NCBI GenBank assembly: GCA_947632705.1
Contig: CANRQE010000012.1
Location: 1-51,833 of the forward strand
Length of the DNA: 51,833 bases
DNA from: an uncultured Coprococcus sp.
GTDB lineage: Bacteria > Bacillota > Clostridia > Lachnospirales > Lachnospiraceae
Direction of reading: 5' to 3'
This document shows positions 34,669 to 45,683 of this stretch, piece by piece. The position numbers and the translations under genes were made by a program. The notes beneath the pieces are model-generated. The model searched no databases. It was not told where the DNA came from and saw nothing but the letters and a program-made list of their open reading frames with translations. The stretch's first letter is position 1; each line of letters opens with the position of its first letter.

Positions 34669-34696
34669 TTGCTTATCATAAAAATGATGCTATAAT
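34669..34696 (+). promoter_or_regulatory. Candidate glgC promoter
   Basis: TTGCTT (34669-34674), 16 bases, TATAAT (34691-34696). The spacer holds the small dyad ATCAT-AAAA-ATGAT. The surrounding gap 34446-34727 is very AT-rich and has no gene; a further TTGACA at about 34517 has no matching -10. Confidence 0.5.
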
Positions 34697-34727
34697 AAAA
34701 ATAAATTACGTACGAAGGGGTGACTAT

Positions 34728-35996
34728 ATGATTAAGAAGGAAATGATAGCCATGCTTCTTGCCGGAGGACAAGGCAGCCGTTTAGGTGTACTTACCTCTA
34801 ATCTTGCAAAACCGGCAGTTGCATTCGGCGGGAAATACAAGATTATCGATTTCCCATTGAGTAACTGTATTAATTCAGGCATTGATACAGTCGGTGTTCT
34901 GACCCAGTACAGGCCGCTCAGGCTGAATCAGCATATCGGAATCGGGATTCCGTGGGATCTGGACAGAAATATCGGCGGCGTGACGGTTCTGCCTCCATAT
35001 GAGAAGAGTGACAACAGTGAATGGTATACGGGAACGGCAAATGCGATTTACCAGAATCTGGAGTTCATTGATTACTATAATCCTGATTATGTACTGATTC
35101 TGTCGGGAGATCATATTTATAAGATGGATTACGAGCATATGCTGGATTATCATAAATCCTGCAATGCGGATATCACACTGGCAACCTATCAGGTGCCATG
35201 GGAGGAAGCGGGCAGATTCGGCGTTGTAATTACGGATGAGAATGGAATTATTTCAGAATTCGAGGAAAAGCCAAAGAACCCGAGAAGCAACAAAGCGTCT
35301 ATGGGAATTTACATTTTCAGCTGGAAGGTGCTGCGTGAAGCCTTAATTACAATGAAAGATCAGCCGGAATGTGATTTCGGCAAGCATATTATTCCATATT
35401 GCCATAATAACGGTAAGAAGATCTGTGCATATGATTTCAGAGGCTATTGGAAGGATGTAGGGACACTCGGTTCCTATTGGGAAGCCAATATGGAACTGGT
35501 GGATATCGTTCCGGAATTCAATCTGTATGAGGAATACTGGAAGATCTATACCAAGTCAGACGCCATCCCTCCACAGTACATTGCAGCGAGCAGTAAAGTA
35601 GGCAGATGTATCATCGGAGAGGGAACAGAGATATATGGAGATGTTGAGAATTCCGTTATCGGTTCCTGTGTAACAATCGGTGAAGGAGCGGTCGTTAAGA
35701 ACTCCATCATTATGAATGGAGTTACCATTGGAGACGGCGCATATATAGATAAGGCGATCATTGCTGAAAATGTGGATGTAGGTGCAAATGTCAGACTTGG
35801 CGTAGGCGAGGAAGCCGTAAATGAACTGAAACCACAGATTTATTCATTCGGTCTGGTTACAATTGGTGAGAACTCTACGATTCCGGCCGGAGTTTCCGTA
35901 GGTAAGAATACTGCTATTTTTGGTAAGACCGGTCCGGAGGATTACCCGGACGGGGCCTTAAAGAGCGGCGGCAGTATTATAAAGGCAGGTGAATAG
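34728..35996 (+). CDS. glgC: Glucose-1-phosphate adenylyltransferase, catalytic subunit
   Basis: A 422-residue ADP-glucose pyrophosphorylase making ADP-glucose for glycogen. The nucleotidyltransferase domain has [16 protein letters not shown], the Lys of [36 protein letters not shown] and FEEKPKNP. A left-handed beta-helix follows from about 290. AAGGGGTG precedes the ATG. glgD follows after two bases; in Firmicutes the two subunits form a hetero-oligomer. Confidence 0.97.
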   Translation: MIKKEMIAMLLAGGQGSRLGVLTSNLAKPAVAFGGKYKIIDFPLSNCINSGIDTVGVLTQYRPLRLNQHIGIGIPWDLDRNIGGVTVLPPYEKSDNSEWYTGTANAIYQNLEFIDYYNPDYVLILSGDHIYKMDYEHMLDYHKSCNADITLATYQVPWEEAGRFGVVITDENGIISEFEEKPKNPRSNKASMGIYIFSWKVLREALITMKDQPECDFGKHIIPYCHNNGKKICAYDFRGYWKDVGTLGSYWEANMELVDIVPEFNLYEEYWKIYTKSDAIPPQYIAASSKVGRCIIGEGTEIYGDVENSVIGSCVTIGEGAVVKNSIIMNGVTIGDGAYIDKAIIAENVDVGANVRLGVGEEAVNELKPQIYSFGLVTIGENSTIPAGVSVGKNTAIFGKTGPEDYPDGALKSGGSIIKAGE

Positions 35997-35998
35997 AT

Positions 35999-37123
35999 AT
36001 GAGAGCATTAGGAATTGTTTTAGCAGGTGGAAATAGTAATAAAATGGGTGATCTGTCAGCAAAGAGGGCAGTTGCAGCCATGCCGATTACAGGCGGGTAC
36101 AGAGCAATTGATTTTGCACTTTCCAATATGACGAACTCCCATATCCAGAAGGTAGCTGTATTTACCCAGTATAATACACGTTCTTTAAATGAACATCTGA
36201 ATTCGAGCAAATGGTGGGATTTTGGCAGAAAACAGGGAGGACTGTATGTGTTTACGCCTACCATTACGGCTACCAACAGCTATTGGTATAAAGGAACGGC
36301 AGATGCGTTGTATCAGAATATCAACTTTTTAAAAGAAAGTCATGAACCGTATGTTGTCATTGCTTCCGGAGACGGCATCTATAAGATGGATTATAATAAG
36401 GTACTGGAGGAACATATCAGCAAGGGAGCGGATATCACGATCGTATGCAAGGAGATGGCACCGGATGAGGATGACATCAACCGTTTCGGAGTAGTCAAGA
36501 CGGATGAAGAGGGCCGCGTGATCGATCTTGAAGAAAAACCGTTGATTGCAGAGACCAATACAGTTTCAATCGGGGTGTATGTCATCAGAAGGAGACAGCT
36601 GATTGAGCTGTTAGAGACTTGCGCCAATGAGGGAAGAAGTGATTTTGTCAGAGATATTCTGGTAAGATATAAAAATGTAAAGAAAATTTATGCTTATATG
36701 ATGGATTCTTATTGGAGAAATATCGGAACGGTAGAATCCTACTACAGAACCAACATGGACTTCCTGAATAAGGATGTCAGGAATTATTTCTTCAGACAGC
36801 ATCCGGATATTTACTCCAAGGTTGAAGATCTTCCGCCGGCAAAATATAACAGCGATGCTGTTGTAAATAACAGTATGATTGCCAGTGGATGTATCATAAA
36901 TGGAACTGTAGAGAACTCAGTGTTATTTAAAAAGGTTTACGTTGGAAACAATTGCGTGATCAGGAATTCGATTATTCTTAATGATGTTCATATTGGGGAT
37001 AATTCTGTCATTGAAAATTGTATTGTCGAAAGTCGTGATACGCTTCGCGCCAATACGGTTCATCAAGGCACTCCTGAGGAAATAAAGGTTATTGTTGAGA
37101 AGAATTTCAGATACGCATTGTAG
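35999..37123 (+). CDS. glgD: Glucose-1-phosphate adenylyltransferase regulatory subunit
   Basis: A 374-residue GlgC paralogue. The fold is kept, but the catalytic loop is degenerate (VLAGGNSNKMGDLSAKRA instead of [13 protein letters not shown]), as expected for GlgD, which raises the activity of GlgC. Also ASGDGIYKMDY, LEEKP, and a C-terminal beta-helix with ENSVLFKKVYVGNNCVIRNS. Translationally linked to glgC. Confidence 0.96.
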   Translation: MRALGIVLAGGNSNKMGDLSAKRAVAAMPITGGYRAIDFALSNMTNSHIQKVAVFTQYNTRSLNEHLNSSKWWDFGRKQGGLYVFTPTITATNSYWYKGTADALYQNINFLKESHEPYVVIASGDGIYKMDYNKVLEEHISKGADITIVCKEMAPDEDDINRFGVVKTDEEGRVIDLEEKPLIAETNTVSIGVYVIRRRQLIELLETCANEGRSDFVRDILVRYKNVKKIYAYMMDSYWRNIGTVESYYRTNMDFLNKDVRNYFFRQHPDIYSKVEDLPPAKYNSDAVVNNSMIASGCIINGTVENSVLFKKVYVGNNCVIRNSIILNDVHIGDNSVIENCIVESRDTLRANTVHQGTPEEIKVIVEKNFRYAL

Positions 37124-37148
37124 AGATAAGTAACAAAGGGGGTATACG

Positions 37149-37409
37149 ATGCAGATAACTGATATTAGAATCAGAGGCGTTGAAAAGGAAGGAAAAATGA
37201 AGGCCGTTGTATCGATTACGATTGATGATGAATTTGTAGTTCATGACATCAAAATTATCGAAGGTGATAAGGGTATGTTTATTGCCATGCCAAGTCGCAA
37301 GGCCGCTGACGGAGAATATAGAGACATCGCACATCCTATCAACACGGAGACCAGAGAACGCCTGCAGAATATGATACTTGAAAGGTATCGTGAATTTCTG
37401 GAGGAGTAA
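37149..37409 (+). CDS. spoVG: Septation/RNA-binding regulator SpoVG
   Basis: An 86-residue SpoVG, nearly full-length match to the family pattern: [23 protein letters not shown] at the start (only part needed), [18 protein letters not shown] and DIAHPIN. It binds nucleic acids and affects septation, sporulation and other processes. AAAGGGGG lies upstream. It is placed 25 bases after glgD and may be co-transcribed with the glycogen genes. Confidence 0.97.
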   Translation: MQITDIRIRGVEKEGKMKAVVSITIDDEFVVHDIKIIEGDKGMFIAMPSRKAADGEYRDIAHPINTETRERLQNMILERYREFLEE

Positions 37410-37516
37410 GAGCAGGCAGATCCTTTGCCGGATGTTGTGGACGGGCCGTAAATATGAGACATATTTATGACATCCGGTAGATGGAACGCCAAAATCAAGC
37501 AGAAGGAGTGGGCATC

Positions 37517-38044
37517 ATGAATTACATAATCAGTGGAAAGAATATTGAGATTACAGAAGGCTTAAGAAACGCAGTATATGACAAGCTGTCCAAGCTGGAG
37601 AAATATTTTGCGGAGGACGCATCCGCACAGGTTACGTTCAGCGTAGAAAAAGACAGACAGAAAATAGAAGTAACGATTCCAATGAAGGGACATATTATCC
37701 GTGCCGAGCAGGTAAGCGACGATATGTATGTATCAATCGATCTTGTACTGGAGGTTATTGAAAGACAGGTTACAAGGCATAGGAAAAAGCTGATCGATAA
37801 GGAGCAGAACGCATCATATCTGCAGCATACCTTCGTGGAAGAGGATATAGAAGATGATGATGAGATTCAGATTGTAAGGAGCAAGAAATTTCCGGTAAAA
37901 CCGATGTATCCGGAAGATGCCTGTATACAAATGGATTTGCTGGGACATAACTTCTTTGTATTCAGAAATGCAGATACAGATGAGGTCAATGTAGTCTACA
38001 AGAGAAAAGGAAATACTTATGGACTGATTGAACCGGAGGATTAA
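37517..38044 (+). CDS. hpf: Ribosome hibernation promoting factor, long form
   Basis: A 175-residue long HPF that dimerises 70S ribosomes in stationary phase. The N-terminal domain (1-100) has MNYIISGKNIEITEGLRNAV and the C-terminal dimerisation domain (about 120-175) has VRSKKFPVKPMYPEDACIQM and FFVFRNADTDEVNVVYKR. ATG 37517 follows AAGGAGTG; the 12 earlier in-frame codons are unlikely to be used. A terminator follows. Confidence 0.96.
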   Translation: MNYIISGKNIEITEGLRNAVYDKLSKLEKYFAEDASAQVTFSVEKDRQKIEVTIPMKGHIIRAEQVSDDMYVSIDLVLEVIERQVTRHRKKLIDKEQNASYLQHTFVEEDIEDDDEIQIVRSKKFPVKPMYPEDACIQMDLLGHNFFVFRNADTDEVNVVYKRKGNTYGLIEPED

Positions 38045-38070
38045 AGAAATTCTGATATAAGAAGAGACCG

Positions 38071-38106
38071 GACGGTACGGAGATATAAATCTGTACCGTC
38101 TTTTTT
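38071..38106 (+). terminator. Intrinsic terminator after hpf
   Basis: GACGGTAC-(GG)-AGAT and ATCT-GTACCGTC form a stem with a two-base bulge, a four-base loop and TTTTTT after it. The secA promoter probably lies just beyond, where TATAAT is seen at 38148-38153 without a clear -35. Confidence 0.85.
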
Positions 38107-38196
38107 GTTTTTGGACAAGGGAAAATAAAGCCTTGCTATAAATTGGATATAATGTTAGAATGTACCCTGAATAACAATATGTAGGAGTGTGTGAAA

Positions 38197-40770
38197 ATGG
38201 GTTTATTTGAAAAAATCTTCGGAACGCATAGCGAGAAGGAGCTGAAAAAAATATCCTCTACGATAGATGCGATAGAAGCGCTGGATGAACAGATGCAGGC
38301 TTTGTCCGATGAACAATTAAAAGCAAAAACACAGGAATTTAAGGATAGATTTGCACAGGGCGAGACTTTAGATGACCTGCTGGTTGAGGCATTTGCAGTA
38401 GTCAGGGAAGCAGCGTTTCGTGTACTGGGCATGAAGCATTACAGGGTTCAGTTAATCGGTGGTATGATCCTGCATCAGGGCAGGATTGCCGAGATGCGGA
38501 CAGGAGAAGGTAAAACGCTGGTATCTACCCTTCCGGCATACCTGAATGCCTTAGAAGGAAAAGGCGTGCATATTGTCACTGTCAATGATTATCTGGCAAA
38601 ACGTGATGCAGAATGGATGGGACAGGTGCATGAGTTTCTCGGGCTGAAGGTCGGTGTTGTATTAAACAGTACCACGACCGATGAAAGACGGGAGGCCTAT
38701 AATTGTGATATTACCTACGTGACCAATAACGAGCTGGGCTTTGATTATCTGAGAGATAACATGGTTATATATAAGGAAAAGCTTGTATTGCGGGGACTGC
38801 ATTATTGTATAATTGATGAGGTGGACTCTGTTTTGATCGATGAAGCCAGAACGCCGCTGATTATCTCGGGTCAGAGTGGTAAATCCACGGAATTGTATAA
38901 GATGTGCGATTACCTTGCAAGACGTATGAAACGCGGCGAGGGTGACGGCGAAATCTCCAAGATGGATCTGATCATGAAGACGGATATAGAAGAAACGGGA
39001 GATTTCCTTGTAAATGAAAAGGACAAGTATATCATGCTGACTGCCAACGGAGTAAAAGAGGTAGAGCAGTTCTTTCATATTGAGAACCTCTCCGATCCGG
39101 AAAATGCAGAAATCCAGCACAATATCATTCTGGCGCTGCGCGCCCATAATCTGATGTTTAAGGACAGAGATTATGTTGTAAAGGATGATCAGGTACTGAT
39201 TGTCGATGAGTTTACCGGACGTATTATGCCCGGCAGAAGATTTTCAGACGGTTTACATCAGGCGATTGAGGCAAAGGAGAATGTTAAGGTAAAGAGAGAA
39301 AGCAAGGATCTTGCAACCATTACCTTCCAGAATTTCTTCAATATGTTTGAGAAGAAAGCGGGTATGACCGGTACGGCCCAGACGGAGGAACAGGAATTCA
39401 GAGAAATCTATGGCATGGATGTTGTTGTCGTGCCAACAAATCTTCCGGTACAGCGAATTGACCATCCGGATTCTATATTTAAAACGAAGAAGGAAAAGCT
39501 GAATGCCATTATTGAACAGATCAGCCAGAGCTATCAGAAAGGACAGCCTGTGCTGGTGGGTACGATCAATATCGATGCTTCTGAAGAAATCAGCCACCTG
39601 CTCAGCAGAAAAAAAATTCCGCATAAGGTATTAAATGCCAAGTTCCATGAGATGGAGGCGGAGATTGTGGCGCTTGCAGGACAGAAGAACGCCGTGACGA
39701 TTGCAACGAATATGGCAGGCCGTGGTACCGATATCAAGCTTGGGGAAGGTGTCGCAGAGCTGGGCGGACTTCGGATTATCGGAACGGAACGGCATGAGTC
39801 CAGACGTATTGACAATCAGCTGCGCGGACGATCCGGCAGACAGGGAGATCCGGGTGAGTCCAAGTTTTATCTGTCTCTGGAGGATGATCTGATGCGGCTG
39901 TTCGGATCGGAAAGAGTGATGAGCCTTTATGATACACTCAAGATTCCGGAAGGAGAGGAAATCCAGCATAAGACCATTTCCAACTTTGTGGAAAAGGCGC
40001 AGATGAAAATAGAGAGCAATAACTTTGCAATCAGAAAAAATCTGCTGGAGTATGACAGAGTCAACAACGAGCAGAGGGAAATCATATATAAGGAACGCCG
40101 GATGGTTCTGGACGGCGAGGATATGCACGAAGTCATTTTGAAAATGATCCGGGATGATATTGCAGGCTGTGTCGATCAGGTATGTTCCACAGAATCGGAT
40201 GCTGCCGAATGGAATATCGCAGAGCTTGACGATATGCTCAGAAGCATCATTCCATATGAGAAGCCGATTGCACTTACGGAGGACGAAGCAAAGAAGGGGG
40301 ATATTCAGTCCCTGAAAGACCGGTTGTATAACGAGGCGGCAGAATTATATAAAAAGAAAGAAGAAGAAATCGGTGATGCGGAGCGGATGCGTGAAATCGA
40401 ACGCGTGATTCTTCTGAAAACCATAGACAGAAAATGGACGGATCATATTGATGATATGAGCCAGCTGCGGCAGGGAATCGGCCTGCAGTCTCTGGGTCAG
40501 AAAGATCCGGTTGTAGAATACAAATTTGCGGGCTATGACATGTTCAATGCCATGACACGGTCGATTCAGGAAGAGACGGTTAAGCTGCTGTTCCGTGTCC
40601 GTGTAGAGCAGAAGGTAGAACGTGAAGAGGTCAATAAAGTGACAGGAACCAATAAGGATGATACCGTATCAAAGGGTCCGGTCAAAAAGGCAAAGAAAGT
40701 GGGCAGAAATGACCCATGTCCATGCGGCAGCGGCAAAAAATATAAGCAGTGCTGCGGTAGAAATGAATAG
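38197..40770 (+). CDS. secA: Preprotein translocase ATPase SecA
   Basis: An 857-residue motor that drives proteins through SecYEG. Walker A MRTGEGKT, Walker [19 protein letters not shown], helicase motifs [11 protein letters not shown] and [13 protein letters not shown], and a C-terminal SEC-C zinc motif [14 protein letters not shown] that binds SecB or ribosomes in the family. ATG 38197 is chosen because AGGAG lies nine bases before; GTG 38191 is too close. prfB follows, as in many Firmicutes. Confidence 0.98.
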   Translation: MGLFEKIFGTHSEKELKKISSTIDAIEALDEQMQALSDEQLKAKTQEFKDRFAQGETLDDLLVEAFAVVREAAFRVLGMKHYRVQLIGGMILHQGRIAEMRTGEGKTLVSTLPAYLNALEGKGVHIVTVNDYLAKRDAEWMGQVHEFLGLKVGVVLNSTTTDERREAYNCDITYVTNNELGFDYLRDNMVIYKEKLVLRGLHYCIIDEVDSVLIDEARTPLIISGQSGKSTELYKMCDYLARRMKRGEGDGEISKMDLIMKTDIEETGDFLVNEKDKYIMLTANGVKEVEQFFHIENLSDPENAEIQHNIILALRAHNLMFKDRDYVVKDDQVLIVDEFTGRIMPGRRFSDGLHQAIEAKENVKVKRESKDLATITFQNFFNMFEKKAGMTGTAQTEEQEFREIYGMDVVVVPTNLPVQRIDHPDSIFKTKKEKLNAIIEQISQSYQKGQPVLVGTINIDASEEISHLLSRKKIPHKVLNAKFHEMEAEIVALAGQKNAVTIATNMAGRGTDIKLGEGVAELGGLRIIGTERHESRRIDNQLRGRSGRQGDPGESKFYLSLEDDLMRLFGSERVMSLYDTLKIPEGEEIQHKTISNFVEKAQMKIESNNFAIRKNLLEYDRVNNEQREIIYKERRMVLDGEDMHEVILKMIRDDIAGCVDQVCSTESDAAEWNIAELDDMLRSIIPYEKPIALTEDEAKKGDIQSLKDRLYNEAAELYKKKEEEIGDAERMREIERVILLKTIDRKWTDHIDDMSQLRQGIGLQSLGQKDPVVEYKFAGYDMFNAMTRSIQEETVKLLFRVRVEQKVEREEVNKVTGTNKDDTVSKGPVKKAKKVGRNDPCPCGSGKKYKQCCGRNE

Positions 40771-40787
40771 AAAAGCAGGTGAGTTTG

Positions 40788-41910
40788 GTGATTGAATTAG
40801 AGCAGCTTAAAATGACTCTGAACACATATAGACAACCACTGACGGAAGTAAGGGATTCACTTTGACATCCCCGGCAGAAAAGATCAGATAGGAAAATTAC
40901 AATATGAAATGGAACAGCCCGGGTTTTGGGATGACGTCCGCCGTTCCGGAACCGTTTCACAGGAACTGAAAGAACTGCAGACTCAGGTAGAGGATTTTCA
41001 GAATCTGGAATCCGATTATCAGGATATTGAGACCCTGATTCTTCTGGCACAGGAGGAAGCAGATGCTTCCTTAATTCCTGAGATAGAGGAGATGCTTGAA
41101 ACCTTTCAGACAGAACTGGAAACTTTCAGGATCAGACTGCTTTTATCAGATGAATTTGATGCTGATAATGCAGTGCTTACCCTGCATGCAGGGGCAGGCG
41201 GAACCGAATCCTGCGATTGGGTCAGTATGTTATACAGAATGTACACCAGATGGGCGGAAAAGCATAATTTTAAAGTAGAGGTACTGGATTATCTGGACGG
41301 TGATGAGGCGGGTATCAAGTCCGTGACCATACAGGTCAACGGGGAGAATGCCTATGGTTATCTGAAATCCGAAAAAGGAGTTCACCGTCTGGTCCGCATT
41401 TCTCCGTTTAACGCCGCCGGTAAGCGGCAGACCTCTTTTGCCTCCTGCGATGTGGTGCCGGAGATAGAAGAAGATCTGGAGATAGAGATTAACGACGATG
41501 ATTTAAGGATTGATACCTATCGCTCCAGCGGAGCGGGCGGACAGCATATCAATAAGACCTCGTCCGCCGTTCGGATTACCCATCTGCCTACGGGTATTGT
41601 GGTACAGTGCCAGAATGAGCGGTCACAGCACATGAATAAGGATAAGGCTATGCAGATGCTGAAATCCAAGCTGTATCTGATCAAGAAGCAGGAAAATCTG
41701 GATAAGATATCCGATATTCGCGGTGAGATTCTGGAGAATGGATTTGGAAGCCAGATTCGTTCATATGTCATGCAGCCGTATACGTTGGTAAAGGATCACC
41801 GGACCGGAGAGGAAAGTGGAAATGTTACCGCAGTTTTAGACGGAGGGCTTGACAATTTCATGAATGCCTATTTAAAATGGAGCAGCCAAAAGGAATCGTC
41901 AGATACTTAA
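40788..41910 (+). CDS. prfB: Peptide chain release factor 2, with programmed +1 frameshift
   Basis: RF2 of 373 residues after frameshifting; it ends translation at UGA and UAA. The first 25 codons run from GTG 40788 to CTT, then TGA at 40863-40865; a +1 shift gives DIPGRKDQIGKL and the long frame to 41910. The stop-recognition tripeptide SPF is present (ISPFNAAG) and the catalytic GGQ lies in SGAGGQHINK. AGGTGAG precedes the GTG start. The frame from ATG 40909 alone lacks the N-terminal helices. This is autoregulation, not a broken gene. Confidence 0.95.
40851..40866 (+). promoter_or_regulatory. prfB: prfB programmed +1 frameshift site
   Basis: AGGGATTCA-CTT-TGA-C: an internal Shine-Dalgarno-like AGGG, the slippery CTT and in-frame TGA followed by C. 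The purine block ends five bases before CTT, compared with three in the E. coli site. When RF2 is scarce the ribosome slips one base forward. Confidence 0.92.
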
Positions 41911-41957
41911 GTATTCAAAAAAGCGTACGCATAGAAAGTTGAAGGAGAGACAACCAG

Positions 41958-43163
41958 ATGGTAAATATAGCAGTTTTAGGATATGGTACAGTTGGTTCGG
42001 GCGTTGTGGAAGTCATCCATACCAACAAAGAAATAATCGACAAAAGGGCAGGGCAGGAAATCCGTATTAAATATGTACTGGATTTGAGAGATTTTCCGGG
42101 GGATCCGGTAGAACAGATCCTGACACACGATTTCAATGTGATCTTAAAGGATGAAGAGGTAAAAGTGGTTGTAGAGGTAATGGGCGGCGTGGAGCCGGCG
42201 TATACCTTTGTAAAACAGTGCATTCAGGCAGGCAAGAGCGTTGCAACCTCGAATAAGGAACTGGTAGCTGCGCATGGCCCGGAGCTTTTGGCTCTGGCAA
42301 AGGATCATATGGTAAACTTTTTGTTTGAGGCATCTGCCGGAGGCGGAATACCGATTATCAGACCGCTTAACAGCTCTATCACAGCGGATGAAGTAACGGA
42401 GATTACCGGTATTCTGAATGGAACCACCAACTATATTCTGACTAAGATGGCCAATGAAGGCGCGGACTATGCAGATGTACTGGCACAGGCACAGAAACTC
42501 GGATACGCCGAGAGAAATCCGGAAGCTGATGTAGAAGGCGGGGACGCCTGCCGTAAAATTGCTATTTTATCCTCGATTGTATATGGTAAGAATCTGGATT
42601 ATACCACAATCCATACAGAAGGAATCACAAATATAACAAAGGAAGATTTTCAGTATGCAAAGGTGCTAGACGCCGCAATCAAGCTGGTCGGAACGACAAA
42701 GCTGACAGATGGCGTCCTGTATTCGTTTGTCGCACCGATGATGCTTGACAGCAGACATCCGCTTTCCGGTATTGATGATGTATTCAATGGAATCTTTGTT
42801 CATGGAAATGTACTGGACGATGTCATGTTCTATGGCAGAGGAGCCGGTAAGCTTCCGACAGCTTCCGCAGTGGTTTCCGATGTTGTGGATGCAGTAAAGC
42901 ACATGGGTAAGAATATTATGACGATCTGGGATGCGGAACCGCTTGAGATCGGAGATTTCAGTCAGGCGGTCAACCGGTTTTTTGTAAGGACGGCGTCAGA
43001 TTCAGAGGAGACTGTTAAGGAAATTTTCGGAGATGTAGAATTTGTGGATGCGGGAATTTCTTCTGAGAAGGCTTTTCTGACGAAGACTATGACGGAAGGA
43101 AGCTTTGCAGTGCTTAAGAACAGACTTGCAGATGTTAAAAATGTAATCCGGGTTGCGTTCTAG
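41958..43163 (+). CDS. hom: Homoserine dehydrogenase
   Basis: A 401-residue NAD(P)-dependent enzyme reducing aspartate semialdehyde to homoserine. Nucleotide-binding motif GYGTVGSGVVEV near the start, the catalytic region ILNGTTNYILTKM, EADVEGGDACRK, and a short C-terminal ACT-like part. AAGGAGAG precedes the ATG. First of three aspartate-pathway genes (hom, apgM-type, aspartokinase). Confidence 0.96.
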   Translation: MVNIAVLGYGTVGSGVVEVIHTNKEIIDKRAGQEIRIKYVLDLRDFPGDPVEQILTHDFNVILKDEEVKVVVEVMGGVEPAYTFVKQCIQAGKSVATSNKELVAAHGPELLALAKDHMVNFLFEASAGGGIPIIRPLNSSITADEVTEITGILNGTTNYILTKMANEGADYADVLAQAQKLGYAERNPEADVEGGDACRKIAILSSIVYGKNLDYTTIHTEGITNITKEDFQYAKVLDAAIKLVGTTKLTDGVLYSFVAPMMLDSRHPLSGIDDVFNGIFVHGNVLDDVMFYGRGAGKLPTASAVVSDVVDAVKHMGKNIMTIWDAEPLEIGDFSQAVNRFFVRTASDSEETVKEIFGDVEFVDAGISSEKAFLTKTMTEGSFAVLKNRLADVKNVIRVAF

Positions 43164-43240
43164 CGGATGGAAATGATATAGTATGTAAGACCTTCTGCCG
43201 GACGGCAGCTTTACGATATATGAAATCGGAGGACACAAAA

Positions 43241-44443
43241 ATGAAATATGTTGTTGTACTGGGTGACGGTATGGCAGATTATCCGTTAGATGCCATAGAC
43301 GGAAAAACCCCGCTGGAATATGCAAAAACAGAAACACTTGACCGCCTTGCACCTGTATCGGAGGTGGGGCTGGTTCATACCATTCCTGAAGGTATGAGTC
43401 CGGGAAGTGATACGGCGAATCTGTCCGTGATCGGATATGATCCGAAAAAATATTATTCCGGGCGCTCCCCGCTGGAAGCGTTAAGTATCGGGGTGGACAT
43501 GAAGCCTACCGACATTTCATTCAGATGTAACATCGTAACTTTATCAGAGACAGAAGACAGTTACGAGGAGCGGACGATCATAGATCATAGCGCAGGAGAA
43601 ATTTCAACAGAGGATGCGGCGGTTCTATTGGATGCCGTGAAAGCTGAGCTGGAAAATGAAACCTACAAATTTTATGTAGGAACCAGCTATCGGCACCTGA
43701 CTATCTGGGATCACGGCAAATTACTGGAGCTGACGCCTCCGCATGATGTACTGGGGCAGAAGATCGGACAGTATCTTCCGAAAGATCAGGCTTTGCGGGA
43801 AATGATGAAAAAGAGTTATGAGATACTGGTTAATCATCCGATTAATCTTGCCAGAAAGGCAGCGGGTTTAAATCCTGCAAACTCAATCTGGTTTTGGGGT
43901 GCAGGGACCAGACCTGCATTGTCCTCTTTTGAAGAAAAGAATAAAAAACGCGGCGTGATGATATCTGCCGTGGATTTATTGAAGGGAATTGCGGTTGGCG
44001 CAGGCCTGAAGAATATTACGGTTCCCGGCGCAACGGGAGGGCTTGAGACCAATTATGTTGGAAAAGCAATGGCGGCGGTGACCGCCTTGTGTGAGGACGG
44101 ATATGATTTTGCCTATATTCATGTAGAAGCGCCGGATGAAATGGGCCATCAGGGCAGTATGGAAAAGAAGATACAATCCATTGAAAATCTGGACGCAAAG
44201 GTCATCCGGACGATTGTGGAGGAATTTGATAAGAGGAACGAGCCTCTCAGGCTTTTGGTTCTTCCGGATCATCCGACCCCGATTGTAAAACGGACCCATA
44301 CCAGCGATCCTGTACCATATCTGTTGTACGACAGCACGGCTGTTTATGAAAACAGCTATCAATATAATGAAAGAGAAGCAAAGCAGTCCGGCATTTATGT
44401 TGCGTGCGGACATAAGCTCATAGATAAATTATTTGCGAAATAG
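43241..44443 (+). CDS. apgM: ApgM-type 2,3-bisphosphoglycerate-independent phosphoglycerate mutase; proposed homoserine kinase
   Basis: A 400-residue alkaline-phosphatase-superfamily protein: VVVLGDGMADYPLDA, PGSDTANLSVIGYDP (the phospho-Ser/Thr region), HVEAPDEMGHQG and LPDHPTPI give the metal ligands. It is named after archaeal ApgM, but members placed next to hom and aspartokinase, as here, have been proposed to do the homoserine kinase step. No thrB is seen in the window. ATG 43241 follows GGAGG by eight bases. Confidence 0.88.
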   Translation: MKYVVVLGDGMADYPLDAIDGKTPLEYAKTETLDRLAPVSEVGLVHTIPEGMSPGSDTANLSVIGYDPKKYYSGRSPLEALSIGVDMKPTDISFRCNIVTLSETEDSYEERTIIDHSAGEISTEDAAVLLDAVKAELENETYKFYVGTSYRHLTIWDHGKLLELTPPHDVLGQKIGQYLPKDQALREMMKKSYEILVNHPINLARKAAGLNPANSIWFWGAGTRPALSSFEEKNKKRGVMISAVDLLKGIAVGAGLKNITVPGATGGLETNYVGKAMAAVTALCEDGYDFAYIHVEAPDEMGHQGSMEKKIQSIENLDAKVIRTIVEEFDKRNEPLRLLVLPDHPTPIVKRTHTSDPVPYLLYDSTAVYENSYQYNEREAKQSGIYVACGHKLIDKLFAK

Positions 44444-44459
44444 CAGGCAGGAGGACAAA

Positions 44460-45665
44460 ATGTTAATAGTAAAGAAGTTTGGTGGTACTTCCGTCGGAAA
44501 TACCGAAAGAATCTTTAATGTTGCCAGAAGATGTATTGAGGACTGGCAGCAGGGAAATGATGTCGTAGTTGTTTTATCAGCGATGGGCAAATATACGGAT
44601 GAACTGATTGCTATGGCAAAAGAGGTAAATGAGAATCCACCGAAAAGAGAAATGGATATGCTGTTTACAATCGGAGAGCAGATGTCGGTAGCCTTAATGG
44701 CAATGGCAATGAACAAACTCCGGGTTCCGGCAGTTTCCCTCAATGCATTTCAGGTAGCAATGCATACCACGTCAGTATACGGAAATGCACGTTTAAAAAG
44801 AATTGATGTAGAAAGAATCAGACATGAGCTGGAACAGAGAAAAATCGTGATTGTCACCGGCTTTCAGGGAATCAATAAATATGACGATTACACCACATTG
44901 GGACGCGGCGGTTCAGATACGACAGCCGTTGCACTGGCAGCGGCGCTCAATGCGGATGCCTGTGAAATCTATACGGATGTTGACGGAGTATATACGGCTG
45001 ACCCGAGAAAGGTACCAAATGCCCGTAAGCTTGACACCGTAACGTATGACGAGATGTTGGAGCTTGCAACCTTAGGCGCAGGAGTATTACACAATCGTTC
45101 GGTAGAATTAGCAAAGAAATTTGGCGTACAGCTGGTTGTACGGTCAAGTCTTAATACATCGGAAGGGACAATAGTGAAGGAGGAAACCGGAATGGAGAAA
45201 ATGTTAGTAAGCGGAGTTGCCGCAGATGCAGATACAGCAAGAGTTGCAGTCATAGGATTAGAGAATACGCCTGGTATAGCATTTAAGTTATTTAATGCTC
45301 TGGCGAAAAATGATATAAATGTCGATATGATTTTACAGTCTGTAGGCAGACACGGAACAAAGGATATCAGCTTTACCTGCGGCAGAGACAATGCAGACAG
45401 GGCTGCAGAGGTGATCAGACAGTGTATGGGCAAGCTGGAAAGCGTGGATGTTAATAAGACAGTTGCGAAGGTTTCCATTGTCGGTGCAGGAATGCAGTCC
45501 AATGCCGGCGTTGCGGCAAAAATGTTTGAGGCTTTATATGATGAAAATATCAATATCAGAATGATATCCACATCAGAGATCAGAGTTACCGTTTTGATTG
45601 ACGAACAGTATACAGAACGTGCCATGAATGCAATCCATGAAAAATTCTCACTTGGAGAAAAATAA
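44460..45665 (+). CDS. lysC: Aspartate kinase
   Basis: A 401-residue aspartokinase that starts the Lys/Thr/Met pathway. KKFGGTSVGN at the N-terminus, GRGGSDTTAVALAAAL, EIYTDVDGVYTADPR, and two C-terminal ACT domains (about 265-400) for feedback control. ATG 44460 follows GGAGG; this is 16 bases after the previous stop. In one run with hom and the proposed homoserine kinase, suggesting threonine supply. Confidence 0.96.
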   Translation: MLIVKKFGGTSVGNTERIFNVARRCIEDWQQGNDVVVVLSAMGKYTDELIAMAKEVNENPPKREMDMLFTIGEQMSVALMAMAMNKLRVPAVSLNAFQVAMHTTSVYGNARLKRIDVERIRHELEQRKIVIVTGFQGINKYDDYTTLGRGGSDTTAVALAAALNADACEIYTDVDGVYTADPRKVPNARKLDTVTYDEMLELATLGAGVLHNRSVELAKKFGVQLVVRSSLNTSEGTIVKEETGMEKMLVSGVAADADTARVAVIGLENTPGIAFKLFNALAKNDINVDMILQSVGRHGTKDISFTCGRDNADRAAEVIRQCMGKLESVDVNKTVAKVSIVGAGMQSNAGVAAKMFEALYDENINIRMISTSEIRVTVLIDEQYTERAMNAIHEKFSLGEK

Positions 45666-45683
45666 TCAATATTATGAACGAAG

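Noticed and set aside
40863..40865. prfB read as a broken gene because of the in-frame TGA
   Set aside because: CTT-TGA-C with an upstream AGGG is the known programmed frameshift, and both frames match RF2.
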